Positions 60,585-64,000 of a DNA stretch of 64,000 bases are shown here, one piece after another. Made by a program: the position numbers and the translations under genes. The DNA is from Paraphysoderma sedebokerense (lineage: Eukaryota; Blastocladiomycota; Physodermatomycetes; Physodermatales; Physodermataceae), in the NCBI GenBank assembly GCA_025602915.1, contig JAHLJZ010000083.1, positions 36,800-100,799 of the forward strand, read 5' to 3'. Under the pieces are notes generated by a model, which worked only from the letters and a program-made list of their open reading frames with translations, was not told the DNA's origin and did no database searches. Numbering within the stretch: position 1 is the first letter of the stretch; the number at the start of each line of letters is the position of its first letter.

Positions 60585-61761
60585 AGACAGCGAGTAGAGT
60601 CAAGTTTTGTTTAGAGGATATGCTTGGGGGCGCTGGTGCTTTTTAATATTTCCACCCCCGGCGTACATGCGGCAAAAGCGACCATGATAGTATTGTTTCA
60701 CTGTATGCTTTTTTGTCAATATTTGAACCCCGTGATGGATTGCCTTCCGAATAAGTAGACGTCGTACAGTATATCGACACAATGCTCCTTAACGTCTAGG
60801 CACAATTAGGATCACACCCACAACGGAAGAAAAAAATCCTCACCGCCGCGAAGCAAGGGAGTGACGTCACCGCACAATTGCCGCTTGGTGAAGATCCCAT
60901 CGCCACACGTTCACTCGCATCACTCTCGCATCGGATTTGATTTTTTACTGATTTTTTTCATCCACTGCGAAACAATGCTCCTGGCATACGTCAAAATATG
61001 AGAAAATTATATTGTATGACCTCAACAAATATGGTGCAATGTGTATTCCCTGCAATAATTATGGGATCGATGATCTGCTTGCTTTCGGCAAGATCTCCAA
61101 TTCCCATTTCGTCCAAATCCAACATTTGTGTGTTAGTAAGTTTGCGAGAGTTCATTCATTCCTCTTCTGTAATCAAGCTCTCCTCAAAAACTCAAACTCC
61201 AATAAGGAGCGACAAACAACAGGGAAGGGCGGTTCAACGGAGATAGTCGCCTTTCGCCAAGATTTCACCGATAGAAGTAATTCCGAGACCCTATTGTCTC
61301 ACATTCTGTTCGCTTGATTTGTGTGCTGCCGCCGTAACTGCCGGACTAAATTTGTAAATACATAGAGAGAAAAAAATTTAATTTGTCCTTGCTCAACTTG
61401 ACTATCAGGATATAGTGGATTTGCTTTGTGTATATGTTTTGCTAATGAGATTTTCGGCTTGCGGTGTCGGCAATGCCGTCTCTCTTGATTTAGTTGTCAT
61501 TGATCTCATATAGGCGATAGTTGACACTGTGCATACCAATATATAAGTGTCTCTATAGCACTGCTGACAAGTTGTCTGTTAATTCCATCGGAAAATTATT
61601 GTGGCTATTTTTTTATCGCTACATCACTTTCCAAAAGGATTTTTCATTTTTCATTTTAGTGCGACTCGCCCGTATCCAGTTTTGCTCCCAATCTCCATCA
61701 TCCCGTTCATTCATATTCCCACTTAAAACATAAGAAGCACTGAAGATACATATATACCGCA
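60585..61761. other. Divergent intergenic region between the kinase and UBL3 genes
   Basis: About 1.2 kb without a supported gene. It includes the CRE-like palindrome GTGACGTCAC at 60861-60870 described separately. A plus-strand frame at 61012-61317 has no recognisable homology. Confidence 0.5.
60861..60870. promoter_or_regulatory. CRE-like site (TGACGTCA) upstream of the histidine kinase
   Basis: GTGACGTCAC is a perfect 10-bp palindrome containing the ATF/CREB site TGACGTCA, 304 bp upstream of the kinase start codon. Atf1-type bZIP factors act downstream of the HOG pathway that Nik1 kinases control, so a feedback role is possible but unproven. A single 8-bp site can occur by chance. Confidence 0.4.
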
Positions 61762-63239
61762 ATGTCAACTGCAGCATCCGAGCCGTCTCCTGCGCTCGAA
61801 CAACCTACCACATCAATAACAAATTCAAATTCACAATTAAACCCGATAGCACCGTCACCTCAGTCGGAAAACAACTCCGAGAACGCATCAACTCAACCCC
61901 CACAGCCATCACAACAAACTTTAACTGCTCCTACATCCACATCCCCTTCCACCAAACAGACCACCCCAGAGCCAACATCTATATCGCCAAATGAAGCTAT
62001 CCCAGCTGATAAAGTTGTTTTAACGTTCTTACTCGTTAGTGGAAAGAAAAAGGAAGGGTGGGTGTTCAATCCGAGTCAGACTATCGGTGACATCGTGAAG
62101 AATGTGTGGGAATGGTGGCCTAAAGGTGGGTTATATTCTCTTCTTGTTGATACTTGCCAATGGGTCAATGTTATTGCAGAAACCACGTTAGTTAGGAAAT
62201 GGATACAGCAGTCAGCTTTCGAACGACTAGATGACAAATAATATTCGAGTGCAGATGCTTATTCACTGATATGAGAAATATCATAACAGAGAGAAGATCG
62301 GTCATTTATATTGCGTTGAAGGCTGGCTGTATAACCATTTTCATCCTTCTTTTCATTCTTCGTTGAGCAAACGGCTATCTATGACCGTTCATTGTTTCTC
62401 ACAGTTGAAGCCGATATTCCTTTGCTTTATTTATTTAAAGCATTTCCCCATTGGCTGTTCCTTTTATGCTTACGAATCCATTCTAACCGTAATATTCCAT
62501 CTTAATTTGAACTGTCCGCATCCTATTCTCTATGACACCGTCTTGGTTTCATCAACTTCGATATATTAAATTCGCTCGCAAAACGAATCGACATTTTAAC
62601 AAAATACAAATATATTATACTTTCAGAGTGGCAAGACGAGCAGAAACCCACGGCATTCGAAAGTTTAAAAATGTTACATAGAGGTCGATTTTTAGAAGCT
62701 GACACAACGTTGGAAGGTTTGTTTTCCGTTTCCGATGTCGTTTTTTCTTTCTTTAGAAGATTTTGCATGGATGACATTTTGCCTAAGTTGAATGATGTGG
62801 GATCTGGTGGTTCGACAGACGTCCGAGCTGTGCAGTTGTCGCTAGAATGAGAACCATTAACAATCCTTCTCTGTTTTGTTCTCTTCCACTCATTTGGGAT
62901 ATCAATGACAATCTCCTATCAATTTTCCTCGTTCTTTGACTCCGCCCTCAAACATTCGACATATATGACATCGACCGAATACAGCCAATAAGATTCCGAC
63001 GGGTGAAGTCACGACGGTCCATTTGGTAGTCCGACAGAAAGTTGAGAGTGCTGGTATGACTATTCTCTACAATTGCTAGTATAACAATACTCCGTGGCTT
63101 CTTACCAAAACTTCTATTGGGTTTCATTCATCCTTCATTTCACACCATCCAATCGTCGTTCAATCATCTTCTCCATCATTGCATTTTTCTAGGCAAAGAC
63201 AAGGATTCATCCTCGAAGTGCTGTTGCATTATCTCGTGA
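61762..63239 (+). CDS. UBL3/MUB membrane-anchored ubiquitin-fold protein
   Basis: Four exons, 61762-62125, 62627-62716, 62985-63053 and 63193-63239, give 189 residues. A disordered Ser/Pro/Thr/Gln-rich extension of about 85 residues precedes the ubiquitin fold, which starts at KVVLTFLLVSGKKKEGWVF and continues QTIGDIVKNVWEWWPK, LKMLHRGRFLEADTTLE and TTVHLVVRQ. The C-terminus is KCCCIIS: a CaaX box (CIIS) preceded by two cysteines that could be palmitoylated. UBL3/MUB proteins are prenylated, plasma-membrane ubiquitin-like proteins; plant ones recruit specific E2 enzymes and animal UBL3 sorts proteins into small vesicles. The 501-nt first intron is the longest in the window. Confidence 0.9.
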
Positions 63240-63955
63240 GTCTTTCGACTATTTCACAATATCCTCTATATCCTACGAATTATACTTTAATTGGTGATAA
63301 TAATCTCATTATGTGGTGGAGGGGTTGGTGAGGTTTCGCCGAGTTTGGAATTAAATTGTACAGTGTACTTTAAGTTCACTTTTATTTCTTGTATCTTGTG
63401 CTTATTATTTCACTTATTTCTGAGTTGTTGTTTTCAAATATTGTCAGTTCCAGAATTCAAGACTACGGTTAATGTCTGGCATTATGCATGTAGGAAAAGT
63501 AAAGGGAGTGGGGTTGAGGTCTAGGAAGGAGAAAAATGTGGTTATAGATTTGAAGCAAACGAGGCGCCAAAATATATACACTATCTGTAGTCATAACTTC
63601 ATCAACGAAATTTTGAAATGGAAAAAGAAAGGACTTGTACATGCTTCATCCAAACCTCCATCGTATGTGACCTCGGATCCTCCTGGATTGTGCAGCCCAG
63701 ATAGCAAATATTTATACCATCATCAACCGGATCTTATTCAAACCTGAATGATGCAAACTACCCCGTAGTACACACATATACCGGACGGCTCCGATTCAGG
63801 ACAACCTATTTCATTGCAGTTGATTGGCTGGACGTCAAAGAATAAAATGCTGAATACAAAGAAAATGCTAACCTCAATTTGCGAGAAAGGCTGATTTTGA
63901 CGAGACAATACTAATTTCTGAAACATATGTACAAATAGCCAGATCTGAAACAACT
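63240..63955. other. Intergenic before tRNA-Asn
   Basis: 3' flank of UBL3 and about 700 bp of spacer. Frames at 63472-63747 (plus) and 63953-63738 (minus, no ATG at its start) show no recognisable domain. Nothing else supported. Confidence 0.45.
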
Positions 63956-64000
63956 GCTCTAGTGGCGCAATGGTTAGCGCGTTTGGCTGTTAAAGGCGAA
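63956..64000 (+). tRNA. tRNA-Asn (GTT), cut by the right edge
   Basis: Starts GCTCTAG, T-G, then the D arm GCGC-AATGGTTA-GCGC, G26 and the anticodon region TTTGG-CTGTTAA with anticodon GTT, matching eukaryotic tRNA-Asn closely. The bases that follow (AGGCGAA) do not pair with TTTGG, which suggests an intron after position 37 whose end lies beyond the window. Confidence 0.75.

Noticed and set aside
63738-63953. Minus-strand frame resembling a small cysteine-containing secreted protein
   Set aside because: Starts with TTG, needs a 23-nt intron to give a plausible signal peptide, and has no convincing continuation.
1-64000. CRISPR arrays, bacterial operons, phage or insertion-sequence modules, complete transposons
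   Set aside because: The window is eukaryotic throughout, with spliced genes; no repeat-spacer arrays, terminal inverted repeats or transposase/integrase frames were seen.

Overview
The window is nuclear DNA of a fungus, probably an early-diverging, intron-rich one. The fungal character comes from a group III (Nik1-type) hybrid histidine kinase, a Ppn1-type endopolyphosphatase, a Bni4-like phosphatase-1 partner, a Crz1-like zinc-finger factor and a GRAM/VASt sterol-transfer protein. GT-AG introns of mostly 50-150 nt are frequent (33 exons in the kinase, 17 in the isoleucyl-tRNA synthetase). Two GT31-like galactosyltransferases and a protein with a CHAHIHLHL signature fit a non-Dikarya lineage better than an ascomycete, but the species cannot be named from sequence alone. 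Exon coordinates were read by eye; in nearly all multi-exon models the exon lengths add up to a whole number of codons.

Layout. 0-10 kb: a GRAM/VASt protein cut by the left edge (-), a HIT-like hypothetical (-), tRNA-His (+), ERV41 (+), a secreted GxSxG esterase (+). 10-20 kb: GT31-like enzyme (-), a signal-peptide membrane protein (+), an FG-repeat/RING protein (+), NSA2 (-), a second GT31 (+), and a tRNA-Ala copy with a damaged T arm (+). 20-32 kb: mitochondrial isoleucyl-tRNA synthetase (+), NUP62/NSP1 (-), a short-chain dehydrogenase (-), a WD-repeat protein (-), an intact-length tRNA-Ala (-). 32-46 kb: an SREBP-type bHLH factor (-), mitochondrial ribosomal protein MRP17/bS6 (-), PPN1 (-), a large Crz1-like C2H2 factor (-), a TMEM69/DUF3429 mitochondrial membrane protein (+). 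47-54 kb: succinate-semialdehyde dehydrogenase (-), an orphan gene (+), a remnant of the dehydrogenase first exon, an acidic orphan (-), a Bni4-like protein (-). 54-64 kb: the Nik1-type kinase (-), a UBL3/MUB prenylated ubiquitin-fold protein (+), and a tRNA-Asn cut by the right edge.

The genes are independent eukaryotic housekeeping, trafficking and signalling genes, not an operon or cluster. Themes that recur are the nuclear pore (NUP62 and the FG/RING protein), stress signalling (Nik1-type kinase, Crz1-like factor, PP1 partner), mitochondria (IARS2, MRP17, TMEM69-like, SSADH) and early secretory/glycosylation functions (ERV41, two GT31 enzymes). The most unusual objects are the Nup98-like FG/RING chimera and the expanded HAMP array of the histidine kinase, whose introns fall at matching places in successive repeats.
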